From contig NZ_CP108458.1 of assembly GCF_036242395.1 (NCBI RefSeq), positions 4,402,001 to 4,466,000 on the forward strand: 64,000 nt of DNA. The letters run 5' to 3'. Within the stretch, counting starts at the first letter, position 1, and the number at the start of each line of letters is the position of its first letter. The position numbers were made by a program, and so were the translations under genes. Positions 8,920-16,502 of this stretch are shown in pieces. The DNA is from Kitasatospora sp. NBC_01266. Its GTDB lineage: Bacteria; Actinomycetota; Actinomycetes; Streptomycetales; Streptomycetaceae. Under the pieces are notes generated by a model. It was given only the letters and a program-made list of their open reading frames with translations. It did no database searches and was not told where the DNA came from.

Positions 8920-8949
8920 TTGACCCTCGGGTGCCGTCCCGCGTACCGT
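8920..8949 (+). promoter_or_regulatory. rpmH operon promoter (TTGACC-18-TACCGT)
   Basis: TTGACC at 8920-8925 and TACCGT at 8944-8949 are separated by 18 bases and point toward rpmH. They form a strong housekeeping-type promoter. It is back to back with the dnaA promoter, with about 45 bases between the two -35 elements and the DnaA box between them. Confidence 0.65.
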
Positions 8950-9162
8950 AACCAGGTCGAGTTGTCGATGGCCGCTGCCGCATGTCCGCGGGTCCGCCCC
9001 GCTTCCAGAAGGCGCGCAGCACGGGCGCCGTGGATTGCCTGGAACCCAGCAGACCTGGGGATTCGGGCCGGATTTCCCAGGTATGAAGGGGAGATCACGC
9101 GGCCGCACGGTGACGGCCAAGCCGCAATTCGTCACCCTACGATTCACCCCAGGAGCCCCCGA

Positions 9163-9300
9163 GTGAGCAAGCGCACCTTCCAGCCGAACAACCGTCGTCG
9201 CGCCAAGACCCACGGCTTCCGGCTGCGGATGCGTACCCGCGCCGGCCGCGCCATCCTGGCGGCCCGCCGTGGCAAGGGCCGCACCAGCATCTCCGCCTGA
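9163..9300 (+). CDS. rpmH: 50S ribosomal protein L34
   Basis: 45-residue, strongly basic ribosomal protein starting at GTG 9163 (MSKRTFQPNNRRRAKTHGFR). The KRTFQPNNRRRAKTHGF signature and the GRAILAARRGKGR tail are diagnostic of L34. An AGGAG Shine-Dalgarno lies ten bases upstream. It is the first gene of the conserved rpmH-rnpA-yidD-yidC-jag-rsmG cluster, diverging from dnaA, and only 20 bases separate it from rnpA. Confidence 0.98.
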   Translation: MSKRTFQPNNRRRAKTHGFRLRMRTRAGRAILAARRGKGRTSISA

Positions 9301-9320
9301 TCCGCGAATAAGGGTCTGCA

Positions 9321-9746
9321 GTGCTGCCCTCCGAGAATCGGCTGCGGCGGCGCCAGGACTTCGCGATCGCGGTGAAACGCGGCCGCCGGGCCGGTCGGCC
9401 CCTGCTGGTCGTCCATCTCAGACGAGAGGACGAGCAGACGGGGCAGGTCGCCGGGTACAGCGACTTCCACCCGCACGTCGCCGAGGGGACTTCCTCGGCG
9501 CGTGCGGGTTTCGTCGTGAGCAAGGCGGTTGGTCCTGCCGTGGTGCGCAACCTGGTGAAGCGTCGCCTGCGTCACTTGGTCCGGGAGCGTCTGGGCGGGT
9601 TGCCCGCAGGTAGCCTGATAGTGGTACGGGCGTTGCCGCCGGCGGCGACGGCCTCGTACCAGGATCTTGCACATGACCTGGACGCCGCGCTGAAGCGGTT
9701 GCTCCGGACAGATCCGGCCTCTCCGGCAACAGGATCAGGGCGATGA
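9321..9746 (+). CDS. rnpA: Ribonuclease P protein component
   Basis: Protein cofactor of the RNase P ribozyme, which matures tRNA 5' ends. It has 141 residues from GTG 9321 (MLPSENRLRRRQDFAIAVKRGRRAG). The RNA-contact motif appears as KAVGPAVVRNLVKRRLRHLV near residues 68-87. There is an insertion of about 20 residues (DEQTGQVAGYSDFHPHVAEG) between strands relative to E. coli RnpA. The stop overlaps the start of yidD by four bases (ATGA), which implies translational coupling. Confidence 0.96.
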   Translation: MLPSENRLRRRQDFAIAVKRGRRAGRPLLVVHLRREDEQTGQVAGYSDFHPHVAEGTSSARAGFVVSKAVGPAVVRNLVKRRLRHLVRERLGGLPAGSLIVVRALPPAATASYQDLAHDLDAALKRLLRTDPASPATGSGR

Positions 9747-10144
9747 AGTACCTGCTGATGGGACTGATCAGGCTCTACCAGTGGACGATCAGTCCGCTGC
9801 TCGGGCCGGTCTGTCGCTATTACCCCTCGTGCTCGCACTACGGATACGAGGCGGTGCGCACCCACGGTGCGGTGAAAGGCAGTGTGCTGACCGCTTGGCG
9901 GATCCTGCGGTGCAACCCGTGGTCCCCCGGTGGGGTGGACCATGTGCCGCCGCGCAAGCGTCCCGTTTGGCATCAGCGGCTGCGTGCCCTGGTGCAGTCA
10001 AGGACCGGTAGCGCCGCGAGCCCGGAGCCGGATGGCTCCGAGGCCCACGACCCGGTCACCACAGGCTCGACGGCTGCTGGTCAGACGTCGGTAGGCCCGA
10101 TGTCCGCAAGCCTGACGACCAAGCCCAATGCTCAAGGAGTCTGA
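9743..10144 (+). CDS. yidD: Membrane protein insertion efficiency factor YidD
   Basis: Small membrane-associated protein thought to assist YidC. It has 133 residues from ATG 9743. It opens with an amphipathic helix MKYLLMGLIRLYQWTISPLL and carries the three-cysteine family signature CRYYPSCSHYG and LRCNPWSPGGVD. The core ends near residue 80. The remaining ~50 residues are a low-complexity Ser/Thr/Pro tail not needed by shorter homologs. The four-base overlap with rnpA and a three-base gap to yidC mark it as part of the operon. Confidence 0.94.
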   Translation: MKYLLMGLIRLYQWTISPLLGPVCRYYPSCSHYGYEAVRTHGAVKGSVLTAWRILRCNPWSPGGVDHVPPRKRPVWHQRLRALVQSRTGSAASPEPDGSEAHDPVTTGSTAAGQTSVGPMSASLTTKPNAQGV

Positions 10145-10147
10145 CCG

Positions 10148-11317
10148 GTGACCTGGTCCTTCCTGAACCCCCTGTACACCGCGGTGTCCTGGATCATCGT
10201 CCAGTTCCACTCGCTGTACAGCCATGTCTTCAACCCCGATGGCGGCTGGGCCTGGGGCCTGTCGATCGCCTCGATGGTCGTCGTGATCCGGATCTGCCTG
10301 ATCCCGCTCTTCGTGAAGCAGATCAAGTCGACCCGGGCCATGCAGGCGATCCAGCCGAAGATGAAGGCGATCCAGGAGCGCTACAAGAACGACCGGCAGC
10401 GCCAGTCCGAAGAGATGATGAAGCTCTACAAGGAGGCGGGCACCAACCCCTTCTCGAGCTGTCTCCCGATCCTGGTGCAGATGCCGTTCTTCACCGCCCT
10501 GTACGGGGTGCTGAGCTCGGTCGCCAAGGGCCACCCGATCGGTGTCATCAACGGCGCGCTGCTGGCCAGTGCCGGCAAGGCGCACATCTTCGGCGCTCCG
10601 CTCTCCGCCAGCTTCGTGCACAGCACCTCGACGAACGTCAAGATCGTCACCGCGGTCATGATCGTGATGATGTCGGCGTCGCAGTTCATCACGCAGCGCC
10701 AGCTGATGACCAAGAACATCGACCTCTCGGTCAAGACGCCGTTCATGCAGCAGCAGAAGATGCTGATGTACGTCTTCCCGGTGATGTTCGCCGTGATGGG
10801 CATCAACTTCCCGGTCGGTGTGCTGGTCTACTGGCTGACCACCAACATCTGGTCGATGGGCCAGCAACTGATCGTGATCCGCAACAACCCGACGCCGGGC
10901 AGCCAGGCCTGGGACGAGCGCCAGGCGCGGCTGAAGGCGGCCGGCCGGCTCAACCCGGACGGCACGGTCATCAAGGGCAACGGCCCGTTCGGCTTCCTCG
11001 GCGCGGGCAAGGCGGCTGCGCAGCAGCAGGCCGCGGCAGCGCTCACCGAGTCGGTGCAGGTGCGCCGCCAGCAGCCGCGCCGGCAGACCAAGGCGCAGCG
11101 CCAGCAGGTGCACACCGGTGCGGTGAAGGCCGAGGAGGCCAAGGAGGACGCCCCCGAGGACGCCGCACCGGTGCAGGACGCGGTGCCGAGCGCGCAGGGC
11201 GCGGGCAAGGCGCAGGCCTCGAGTGGGTCCAAGCGCCCGGCCACCAAGCAGGGTGGCGGGAGTGCCAAGCGTGGGCCGCAGCAGGGCGGCGCTCAGCGGC
11301 CCAAGAAGAAGCCCTGA
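10148..11317 (+). CDS. yidC: Membrane protein insertase YidC/Oxa1
   Basis: Inserts and folds inner-membrane proteins with or without SecYEG. It has 389 residues from GTG 10148. It lacks the large periplasmic domain of E. coli YidC, as in Gram-positive and actinobacterial forms. The Oxa1 core runs from about residue 20 to 260. It includes the helical-hairpin stretch FVKQIKSTRAMQAIQPKM and TM segments around PILVQMPFFTALYGVLSS and MYVFPVMFAVMGINFPVGV. The last ~110 residues are basic and rich in Lys, Gln and Ala, resembling ribosome-contacting tails. It is cotranscribed with yidD and khpB. Confidence 0.96.
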   Translation: MTWSFLNPLYTAVSWIIVQFHSLYSHVFNPDGGWAWGLSIASMVVVIRICLIPLFVKQIKSTRAMQAIQPKMKAIQERYKNDRQRQSEEMMKLYKEAGTNPFSSCLPILVQMPFFTALYGVLSSVAKGHPIGVINGALLASAGKAHIFGAPLSASFVHSTSTNVKIVTAVMIVMMSASQFITQRQLMTKNIDLSVKTPFMQQQKMLMYVFPVMFAVMGINFPVGVLVYWLTTNIWSMGQQLIVIRNNPTPGSQAWDERQARLKAAGRLNPDGTVIKGNGPFGFLGAGKAAAQQQAAAALTESVQVRRQQPRRQTKAQRQQVHTGAVKAEEAKEDAPEDAAPVQDAVPSAQGAGKAQASSGSKRPATKQGGGSAKRGPQQGGAQRPKKKP

Positions 11318-11389
11318 GCCGGCGCCCCACCCTCTGACCCTTGATTTCGGCCCGTAACCGTGGGCCCTGTCTTTGAAGGAGTCCCTCCC

Positions 11390-11929
11390 GTGACGGAAGG
11401 CACCACCTCCGCCGTCGATGCCGGATCGGGCGCTGCGGCGCAGGAGTCGGCGGACACTCTGGTTACCCGCCTGGAGCAGGAGGGTGAGATCGCGGCCGAC
11501 TACCTGGAAGGCCTGCTCGACATCGCCGACCTGGACGGTGACATCGATATGGACGTGGAGGGCGACCGGGCCCTGGTGTCCATCGTCGGTGACGGCGACG
11601 ACCGCACGCTTCAGCGGCTGGTGGGCCAGGACGGGGAGGTCCTGGAGGCGCTCCAGGAGCTGACCCGGCTGGCGGTGCACCGGGAGACCGGGGAGCGCAG
11701 CCGGCTGATGCTGGACATCGCGGGCTTCCGGGCGCGCAAGCGCTCGGAGCTGGCGGAGCTCGGGGCCCAGGCCGCCGAGCAGGCCAAGAGCACCGGCGAG
11801 TCGGTGAAGCTGCGGCCGATGACGCCGTTCGAGCGCAAGGTGGTCCACGACGCGGTGGCCGCGGCGGGCCTGCGCAGCGAGTCGGAGGGCGAGGAGCCGC
11901 AGCGCTGCGTCGTCGTCCTGGCGGGCTGA
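11390..11929 (+). CDS. jag: Jag/KhpB RNA-binding protein (KH and R3H domains)
   Basis: Single-stranded RNA-binding protein of the Jag/KhpB family, which partners KhpA in Gram-positives. It has 179 residues from GTG 11390, chosen over an upstream GTG at 11360 because GAAGGAGT lies just before it. The N-terminal ~30 residues are acidic. A KH-like fold spans about 35-100, with the LVGQDGEVLEALQELTRLAV loop in place of GxxG-type contacts. The R3H domain lies near the end, with the characteristic MTPFERKVVHDAV arginine/histidine pattern. It is followed by a strong terminator. Confidence 0.93.
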   Translation: MTEGTTSAVDAGSGAAAQESADTLVTRLEQEGEIAADYLEGLLDIADLDGDIDMDVEGDRALVSIVGDGDDRTLQRLVGQDGEVLEALQELTRLAVHRETGERSRLMLDIAGFRARKRSELAELGAQAAEQAKSTGESVKLRPMTPFERKVVHDAVAAAGLRSESEGEEPQRCVVVLAG

Positions 11930-11964
11930 GGTCCGACGGGCTGAGGTCCAGGGAATCGTCCCTC

Positions 11965-12003
11965 GTCGACCCCGTTCGCACGGCCTGTGCGAACGGGGTC
12001 GAC
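11965..12003 (+). terminator. Terminator after jag
   Basis: GTCGACCCCGTTCGCAC (11965-11981) is repeated perfectly in inverse at 11987-12003 with a five-base loop, a 17-bp stem. It ends the rpmH-to-jag transcription unit 35 bases after the stop codon, so rsmG probably has its own promoter or depends on read-through. Confidence 0.8.
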
Positions 12004-12037
12004 GTTCCTCGGGGCAGTGGCGTTCCCCGGGGCAGAC

Positions 12038-12051
12038 GTTTCACGTGAAAC
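12038..12051. other. parS: parS site 1
   Basis: Perfect 14-bp palindrome GTTTCACGTGAAAC, the Streptomyces parS consensus bound by ParB. It lies between the jag terminator and rsmG. Confidence 0.92.
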
Positions 12052-12096
12052 GGTGGTGTGCGGGGGTCGGTGGAATCGGTGAGCGGAGAGGCTGAG

Positions 12097-12858
12097 ATGG
12101 CGACGGAGAGTGCGGCGGCCGACGGTGACGGCGGGCCCCAGGGGCTGGCTGAGGCTCCGCCACAGGCGCGGGAGATCTTCGGCGAGCGCTTCGCCGAGGC
12201 GCAGCGCTATGCGGAGCTGCTGGCGTCGGCGGGTGTGCAGCGCGGGTTGATCGGGCCGCGGGAGGTGCCGCGGCTCTGGGATCGCCATGTGCTGAACTGT
12301 GCGGTGCTCTCCGAGCTGCTGCCCGCCGGTGCGACGCTCTGCGACGTGGGCTCGGGTGCCGGGCTGCCGGGGATCCCGGTGGCGCTGGCGCGCCCGGACG
12401 TCTCGGTGACGCTGCTGGAGCCGCTGCTGCGACGGACCACCTTCCTGGAGGAGGTGGTCCGCGAGCTCGGGCTGGAGAACGTCACCGTGCTGCGGGGACG
12501 GGCCGAGGAGATGGTCGGGAAGGTCTCGGTGGAGATCGTCACGGCGCGCGCGGTCGCGCCGCTGGACCGGCTCGCGGGCTGGGGGCTGCCGCTGCTGCGG
12601 CCGTACGGGCAGATGCTGGCGCTGAAGGGCGACACCGCCGAGCAGGAGCTCGCCGATTCGCGGGCCGCGCTGACCAGGCTCGGCGCCGTGGAGTGGGCGG
12701 TGATCCCGGTGGGCGAGCGCGCGCTCGGCGCGGCCACCCGGGTGGTGCAGGTGAAGGTCGGGGAGAGCCCCGGCGGAGTGAAGGCGGCGACCCGGCGGGC
12801 CAAGGCGGCCCGGGCGGGGCGGGCCGAGGCTCGTGGTACCGGGCGGCGCCGGCGCTGA
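12097..12858 (+). CDS. rsmG: 16S rRNA (guanine(527)-N7)-methyltransferase RsmG/GidB
   Basis: Transfers methyl from SAM to N7 of G527 in 16S rRNA; loss confers low-level streptomycin resistance in streptomycetes and mycobacteria. The product is 253 residues from ATG 12097, preceded by a GAGAGG Shine-Dalgarno; in-frame GTGs at 12079 and 12058 are alternatives. The SAM site is CDVGSGAGLPGIPVAL near residues 87-102. The segment LWDRHVLNC near residues 60-72 is conserved in the family. The C-terminal ~30 residues are a basic tail. It is flanked by parS sites and precedes parA, matching the classical gidB-parA-parB order. Confidence 0.96.
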   Translation: MATESAAADGDGGPQGLAEAPPQAREIFGERFAEAQRYAELLASAGVQRGLIGPREVPRLWDRHVLNCAVLSELLPAGATLCDVGSGAGLPGIPVALARPDVSVTLLEPLLRRTTFLEEVVRELGLENVTVLRGRAEEMVGKVSVEIVTARAVAPLDRLAGWGLPLLRPYGQMLALKGDTAEQELADSRAALTRLGAVEWAVIPVGERALGAATRVVQVKVGESPGGVKAATRRAKAARAGRAEARGTGRRRR

Positions 12859-12874
12859 TCGGCGCGGTTCAGCA

Positions 12875-12905
12875 GGCCCCGGGAGTGATCCGCACTCCCG
12901 GGGCC
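12875..12905 (+). terminator. Terminator after rsmG
   Basis: GGCCCCGGGAGTG (12875-12887) pairs perfectly with CACTCCCGGGGCC (12893-12905) around a five-base loop, beginning 17 bases after the rsmG stop. It separates rsmG from parAB. Confidence 0.8.
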
Positions 12906-12958
12906 GCTTGCGTTCTCGGAGTGTCGCACCGTCAGATTTCCGGCATTGCGGGCATGGT

Positions 12959-12972
12959 GTTTCACGTGAAAC
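12959..12972. other. parS: parS site 2
   Basis: Perfect GTTTCACGTGAAAC in the rsmG-parA gap, 121 bases upstream of parA. Confidence 0.92.
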
Positions 12973-13055
12973 GACGCTCGCTGCTTCCCGTAGCCCTCGA
13001 CCTGCGGCTGCGCCGCGGGCTCGGCCGTGGCCGGGCGGAGACTGTTGCCGCTCCG

Positions 13056-13069
13056 GTTTCACGTGAAAC
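13056..13069. other. parS: parS site 3, immediately upstream of parA
   Basis: Perfect GTTTCACGTGAAAC ending ten bases before the parA ATG. ParB bound here could occlude the parA ribosome-binding region or promoter as well as nucleate the segregation complex. Confidence 0.92.
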
Positions 13070-13079
13070 ACTGGGCCCC

Positions 13080-14090
13080 ATGCAGGACTCGGAGACCATC
13101 GACCAGATCGATGACACCCCTATCGCACGGGCGGCGCAGGCCGCTGTCCAGGCATTGGGGCGGGCGGGCGAGGGCCTGCCCAGGCCGCCGGCGACCCGCG
13201 TGATCGTGGTGGCCAACCAGAAGGGCGGGGTGGGGAAGACCACCAGTACCGTCAACATGGCCGCCGCGCTGGCCATGCACGGGCTGCGGGTCCTGGTGGT
13301 CGACCTCGATCCGCAGGGCAACGCCTCCACCGCGCTGGGCATCGATCACCATGCCGAGGTGCCGTCGATCTACGACGTGCTGGTGGAGGGCAAGCCGCTG
13401 GCCGATGTGGTGCAGCCGGTGGTGGACGTGGAGGGGCTGTTCTGCGTCCCGGCCACCATCGACCTGGCCGGCGCGGAGATCGAGCTGGTCTCGCTGGTCG
13501 CCCGGGAGAGTCGGCTGCAGCGGGCGATCGCGGCTTATGAGCAGCCGCTGGACTACATCCTGATCGACTGTCCGCCCTCGCTGGGCCTGCTGACGGTCAA
13601 CGCCCTGGTGGCCGGCCAGGAGGTGCTGATCCCGATCCAGTGCGAGTACTACGCGCTGGAGGGGCTGGGGCAGCTGCTGCGCAACGTCGAGTTGGTGCGC
13701 GCTCACCTGAACCCGGCGCTGCACGTCTCGACCATCCTGCTCACCATGTACGACGCCCGGACCAGGCTGGCCGCACAGGTCGCCGAGGAGGTCCGCAACC
13801 ACTTCACCACCGAGGTACTGCGCACCGCGATCCCGCGCTCGGTGCGGATCTCGGAGGCCCCGAGCTACGGGCAGACCGTGCTCACCTACGACCCGGGCTC
13901 CACCGGTGCGCTCTCCTACCTGGAGGCGGCCCGGGAGATGGCGCTGCGCGCGGTCGGGCTGGAGATGCCGCCCACCGCCGTGGAGCAGGCAGCCGCCGAA
14001 GCGCTCGGCGCGGTGGGACACAACCGGCACACGATCGGCGCGCAGGCGACGCCGATGGCACAGCAGAGCACGATGGAGGGCAATCGGTGA
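13080..14090 (+). CDS. parA: Chromosome partitioning ATPase ParA (Soj)
   Basis: Deviant Walker-A ATPase that positions the origin-proximal ParB complex. In streptomycetes it also links to the hyphal tip. It has 336 residues from ATG 13080. After a ~38-residue N-terminal extension, the deviant Walker A QKGGVGKTTS lies at 47-56. VVDLDPQGNAS follows near 71, and ILIDCPPSLGLLTVNAL carries the Walker B aspartate. The C-terminal 40 residues are a variable tail. The stop TGA lies inside the parB start (GTGA), so the two are translationally coupled. Confidence 0.97.
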   Translation: MQDSETIDQIDDTPIARAAQAAVQALGRAGEGLPRPPATRVIVVANQKGGVGKTTSTVNMAAALAMHGLRVLVVDLDPQGNASTALGIDHHAEVPSIYDVLVEGKPLADVVQPVVDVEGLFCVPATIDLAGAEIELVSLVARESRLQRAIAAYEQPLDYILIDCPPSLGLLTVNALVAGQEVLIPIQCEYYALEGLGQLLRNVELVRAHLNPALHVSTILLTMYDARTRLAAQVAEEVRNHFTTEVLRTAIPRSVRISEAPSYGQTVLTYDPGSTGALSYLEAAREMALRAVGLEMPPTAVEQAAAEALGAVGHNRHTIGAQATPMAQQSTMEGNR

Positions 14091-15166
14091 GTGGTCGCAG
14101 GGGTCTGGGCAAGGGGCTGGGCGCGCTGATCCCGTCGGCCGGTTCGCCGGCGCCCGCCGCGGGAGCGGGGACGACCGCGCCGGAGCGGTCGGCGGTGCCC
14201 GCCGCCAAGGCGGTCCTGGCAACCGGGGTGGTGTCGCCCAGCGCGGTGCCGGTGCTGCCCTCGGGGCGCGGCACGGTGGCGGCCAGGGCGGCGGAGAGCG
14301 TGCGGGTGGAGCAGGCGCCGGTGGACGGGGCGCGGTTCGCCGAGCTGCCGCTGGACGCGATCACGCCCAACCCGCGGCAGCCGCGTGAGGTCTTCGACGA
14401 GGCCAAGCTGGAGGAGCTGATCGCCTCGATCAAGGAGGTGGGCCTGCTCCAGCCGGTGGTGGTGCGTCAGGTCGCTCCGGAGCGCTATGAGCTGATCATG
14501 GGCGAGCGGCGCTGGCGGGCCTCCCGGGAGGCCGGGCTGGAGCAGATCCCGGCGATCATCCGGGCCACCGGGGACGACAAGCTGCTGCTGGACGCGCTGC
14601 TGGAGAACCTGCACCGGGCTGAGCTCAACCCGCTGGAGGAGGCGGCGGCCTATGACCAGCTGCTGCGCGACTTCGGCTGCACCCATGACGAGCTGGCGGA
14701 CCGGATCGGCCGTTCGCGGTCGCATGTGTCCAACACGATTCGGCTGCTCAAGCTCTCCTCCGCGGTTCAGAAGCGGGTGGCGGCCGGGGTGCTGACCGCC
14801 GGCCACGCCCGGGCGCTGCTCGCGGTGCCGGACAGCGAGCGGCAGGACCAGCTGGCCCGCCGGATCGTGGCCGAAGGCCTCTCGGTGCGCAGCATCGAGG
14901 AGATCGTGGCCCTGCTGGACCACGAGGAGAAGCCGCAGCGCCAGACCGGCCCGCGGGCCGGCAAGCTGCTCTCGCCGGCCTTCAACGACCTGGCCGACCG
15001 CCTCTCGGACCGCTTCGAGACCCGGGTGAAGGTGCAGGTCTCCCAGCGGGACGGCAAGCTGGGCAAGGGCAAGGTGGTGCTGGAGTTCGCCTCGGTCGAG
15101 GATCTCAACCGGATCCTGGACGGCCTGGCACCGGGGGAGGACGGGCTGCGGCTCTCACAGGGCTGA
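14087..15166 (+). CDS. parB: Chromosome partitioning protein ParB
   Basis: CTPase clamp that loads and spreads at parS. It has 359 residues from GTG 14087, overlapping the parA stop. The N-terminal RRGLGKGLGALIP is the conserved ParA-interaction motif. A ~70-residue Ala/Pro linker follows. The ParB/Srx domain contains ITPNPRQPREVF and the CTP-binding GERRWRAS arginine patch. The helix-turn-helix segment DRIGRSRSHVSNTIRLLKL reads parS. The C-terminal dimerisation domain ends NRILDGLAPGEDG. Eight parS sites occur in this window. Confidence 0.97.
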   Translation: MSGRRGLGKGLGALIPSAGSPAPAAGAGTTAPERSAVPAAKAVLATGVVSPSAVPVLPSGRGTVAARAAESVRVEQAPVDGARFAELPLDAITPNPRQPREVFDEAKLEELIASIKEVGLLQPVVVRQVAPERYELIMGERRWRASREAGLEQIPAIIRATGDDKLLLDALLENLHRAELNPLEEAAAYDQLLRDFGCTHDELADRIGRSRSHVSNTIRLLKLSSAVQKRVAAGVLTAGHARALLAVPDSERQDQLARRIVAEGLSVRSIEEIVALLDHEEKPQRQTGPRAGKLLSPAFNDLADRLSDRFETRVKVQVSQRDGKLGKGKVVLEFASVEDLNRILDGLAPGEDGLRLSQG

Positions 15167-15190
15167 GTCGGCGCTCGAATGTCGCTGGAC

Positions 15191-15244
15191 CGGTGGGTGC
15201 ATGTTTCACGGTGACTCTGTTTCACGTGAAACATGCACCCACCG
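15191..15244 (+). terminator. parB terminator hairpin built around a parS site
   Basis: CGGTGGGTGCATGTTTCAC (15191-15209) is perfectly inverted at 15226-15244 with a 16-base loop. The stem is 19 bp, starting 25 bases after parB. The right arm and loop contain parS site 4, so the transcription terminator and the segregation site share the same bases. Confidence 0.7.
15219..15232. other. parS: parS site 4
   Basis: Perfect GTTTCACGTGAAAC. A degenerate half site, GTTTCACGGTG, lies 16 bases upstream at 15203 and forms part of the hairpin stem. Confidence 0.92.
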
Positions 15245-15334
15245 GCGTCTGTACGGGTCCTTGGGGGGACCGGGTCCGGCCGTTCCGGTTGGTCGCTGCC
15301 CCCAGGGGAGGAACCGAACGAGGAGGTGTGCCGC

Positions 15335-15952
15335 ATGGGTCGCAGGGTCGTCCCCCTGACGCTGGACAACCTGGCGGACCTGCCCGCGTCCTGCCGCTCC
15401 TGTGTCTTCTGGGAGCTCGATCCGGTGAGTGGTCGGCAGGCGGTCGACGAGGGCAAGGCGGAGGCGGAGAAGGAGGGGTGGATCTCCGCGGTGCTGCTCG
15501 AGTGGGGATCCTGCGGGCGGCTGGTCTACGTCGATCAGGAGCCGGCCGGTTTCGTGCTCTACGCGCCGCCGGCCTACGTGCCGCGCTCGCAGTCCTTCCC
15601 CACCAGTCCGGTTTCGCCGGACGCCGTCCAGCTGATGACCGGTCGGGTGCTGCCGGGGTTTCAGGGGCAGGGCATCGGACGGGTGCTGGTGCAGCAGGTG
15701 GCCAAGGATCTGCTGGGGCGCGGGTTCCGGGCGATCGAGGCCTTCGGCGCGGTGGGCGGGGCGCAGTCGAGCTGCCTGCTGCCGGCCGACCACCTGCGCG
15801 CGGTGGGGTTCAAGACGGTCCGGCCGCACCACCGCTTCCCCAGGCTGCGGCTGGAGGCGCGCGCCACGCTCTCCTGGAAGGGCGGGGCGGAGGGGGCGCT
15901 GGAGCGGCTGCTCGGCGCGGGGCGCAAGGAGCCGGTGCTCCGGCCGTTCTGA
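15335..15952 (+). CDS. GNAT-family N-acetyltransferase
   Basis: 205-residue protein from ATG 15335, chosen because AGGAGGT lies eight bases upstream; a longer in-frame reading from 15233 would run through the parB hairpin. The acetyl-CoA site pattern GRVLPGFQGQGIGRVLVQQV, near residues 108-127, is the GNAT motif A (Q/RxxGxG/A). The N-terminal CRSCVFWEL holds two cysteines. The substrate is unknown. A similar gene sits between parB and trxA in other streptomycetes, but I know of no tested function. It converges on trxA across a bidirectional terminator. Confidence 0.85.
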   Translation: MGRRVVPLTLDNLADLPASCRSCVFWELDPVSGRQAVDEGKAEAEKEGWISAVLLEWGSCGRLVYVDQEPAGFVLYAPPAYVPRSQSFPTSPVSPDAVQLMTGRVLPGFQGQGIGRVLVQQVAKDLLGRGFRAIEAFGAVGGAQSSCLLPADHLRAVGFKTVRPHHRFPRLRLEARATLSWKGGAEGALERLLGAGRKEPVLRPF

Positions 15953-15992
15953 GGCTCGGCCCCGCCGCTCGGCGGCTCACCGCATGGCGAAG

Positions 15993-16042
15993 CGGTACGG
16001 CGAAGGGGCGGGCCCACTCGGGCCCGCCCCTTCGCCGTACCG
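15993..16042. terminator. Bidirectional terminator between the GNAT gene and trxA
   Basis: A 23-bp perfect stem (15993-16015 with 16020-16042) closes a four-base ACTC loop. It sits between two convergent genes and can serve both. Confidence 0.9.
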
Positions 16043-16050
16043 CCGTGGGC

Positions 16051-16392
16051 TCAGCCCTGGTCGACCGTGATGATGCCCGCCAGGTCGCGCAGCAGCGCGG
16101 CCTTCGGCTTGGCACCGACGATGCTCTTGACGACCTCGCCGTTGACGTAGACGTTCAGCGTCGGGATGGAGACGACGCCGTACCGCGCGGCGACTTCCTG
16201 GTTGTTGTCCACGTCGATCTTGGCGACGGTCAGCTGGTCGCCGTACTCCTCGGCGATGGCCTCCAGGACGGGGGCGACCTGCTTGCACGGGCCGCACCAG
16301 GTGGCCCAGAAGTCCACCAGCACGGGCTTGTCGCTCTTGAGGACCTCGCTGTCGAAGGTCGCGTCGGTCACGGTCTTGGTGGCGCCGGCCAC
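16051..16392 (-). CDS. trxA: Thioredoxin
   Basis: Small dithiol reductant for ribonucleotide reductase, methionine sulfoxide reductases and the RsrA anti-sigma switch. It has 113 residues from a GTG (MAGATKTVTDATFD). The active site WCGPC is at residues 32-36, the cis-proline loop reads VVSIPTLNVYV, and the buried aspartate lies in VLVDFWA. It lies 110 bases downstream of trxB on the same strand, so both are probably driven by the SigR-type promoter upstream of trxB. A 9-bp stem (16451-16459 with 16471-16479) lies in the gap. Confidence 0.97.
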   Translation of the reverse strand: MAGATKTVTDATFDSEVLKSDKPVLVDFWATWCGPCKQVAPVLEAIAEEYGDQLTVAKIDVDNNQEVAARYGVVSIPTLNVYVNGEVVKSIVGAKPKAALLRDLAGIITVDQG

Positions 16393-16502
16393 GGGGACTC
16401 CTAGGGTCGCGTTCGGGGGTGCTGCTCGGGCTTCGTGGTTCAGAACAAAGGGGAGGCGGATTCTGTTTCGCCGCCTCCCGGGCGGCCTCAGACGGGCGGG
16501 CC

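Noticed and set aside
9998..11848. A 600-codon frame opposite yidC and jag
   Set aside because: It is antisense to two certain genes, has no recognisable domain and no ribosome site.
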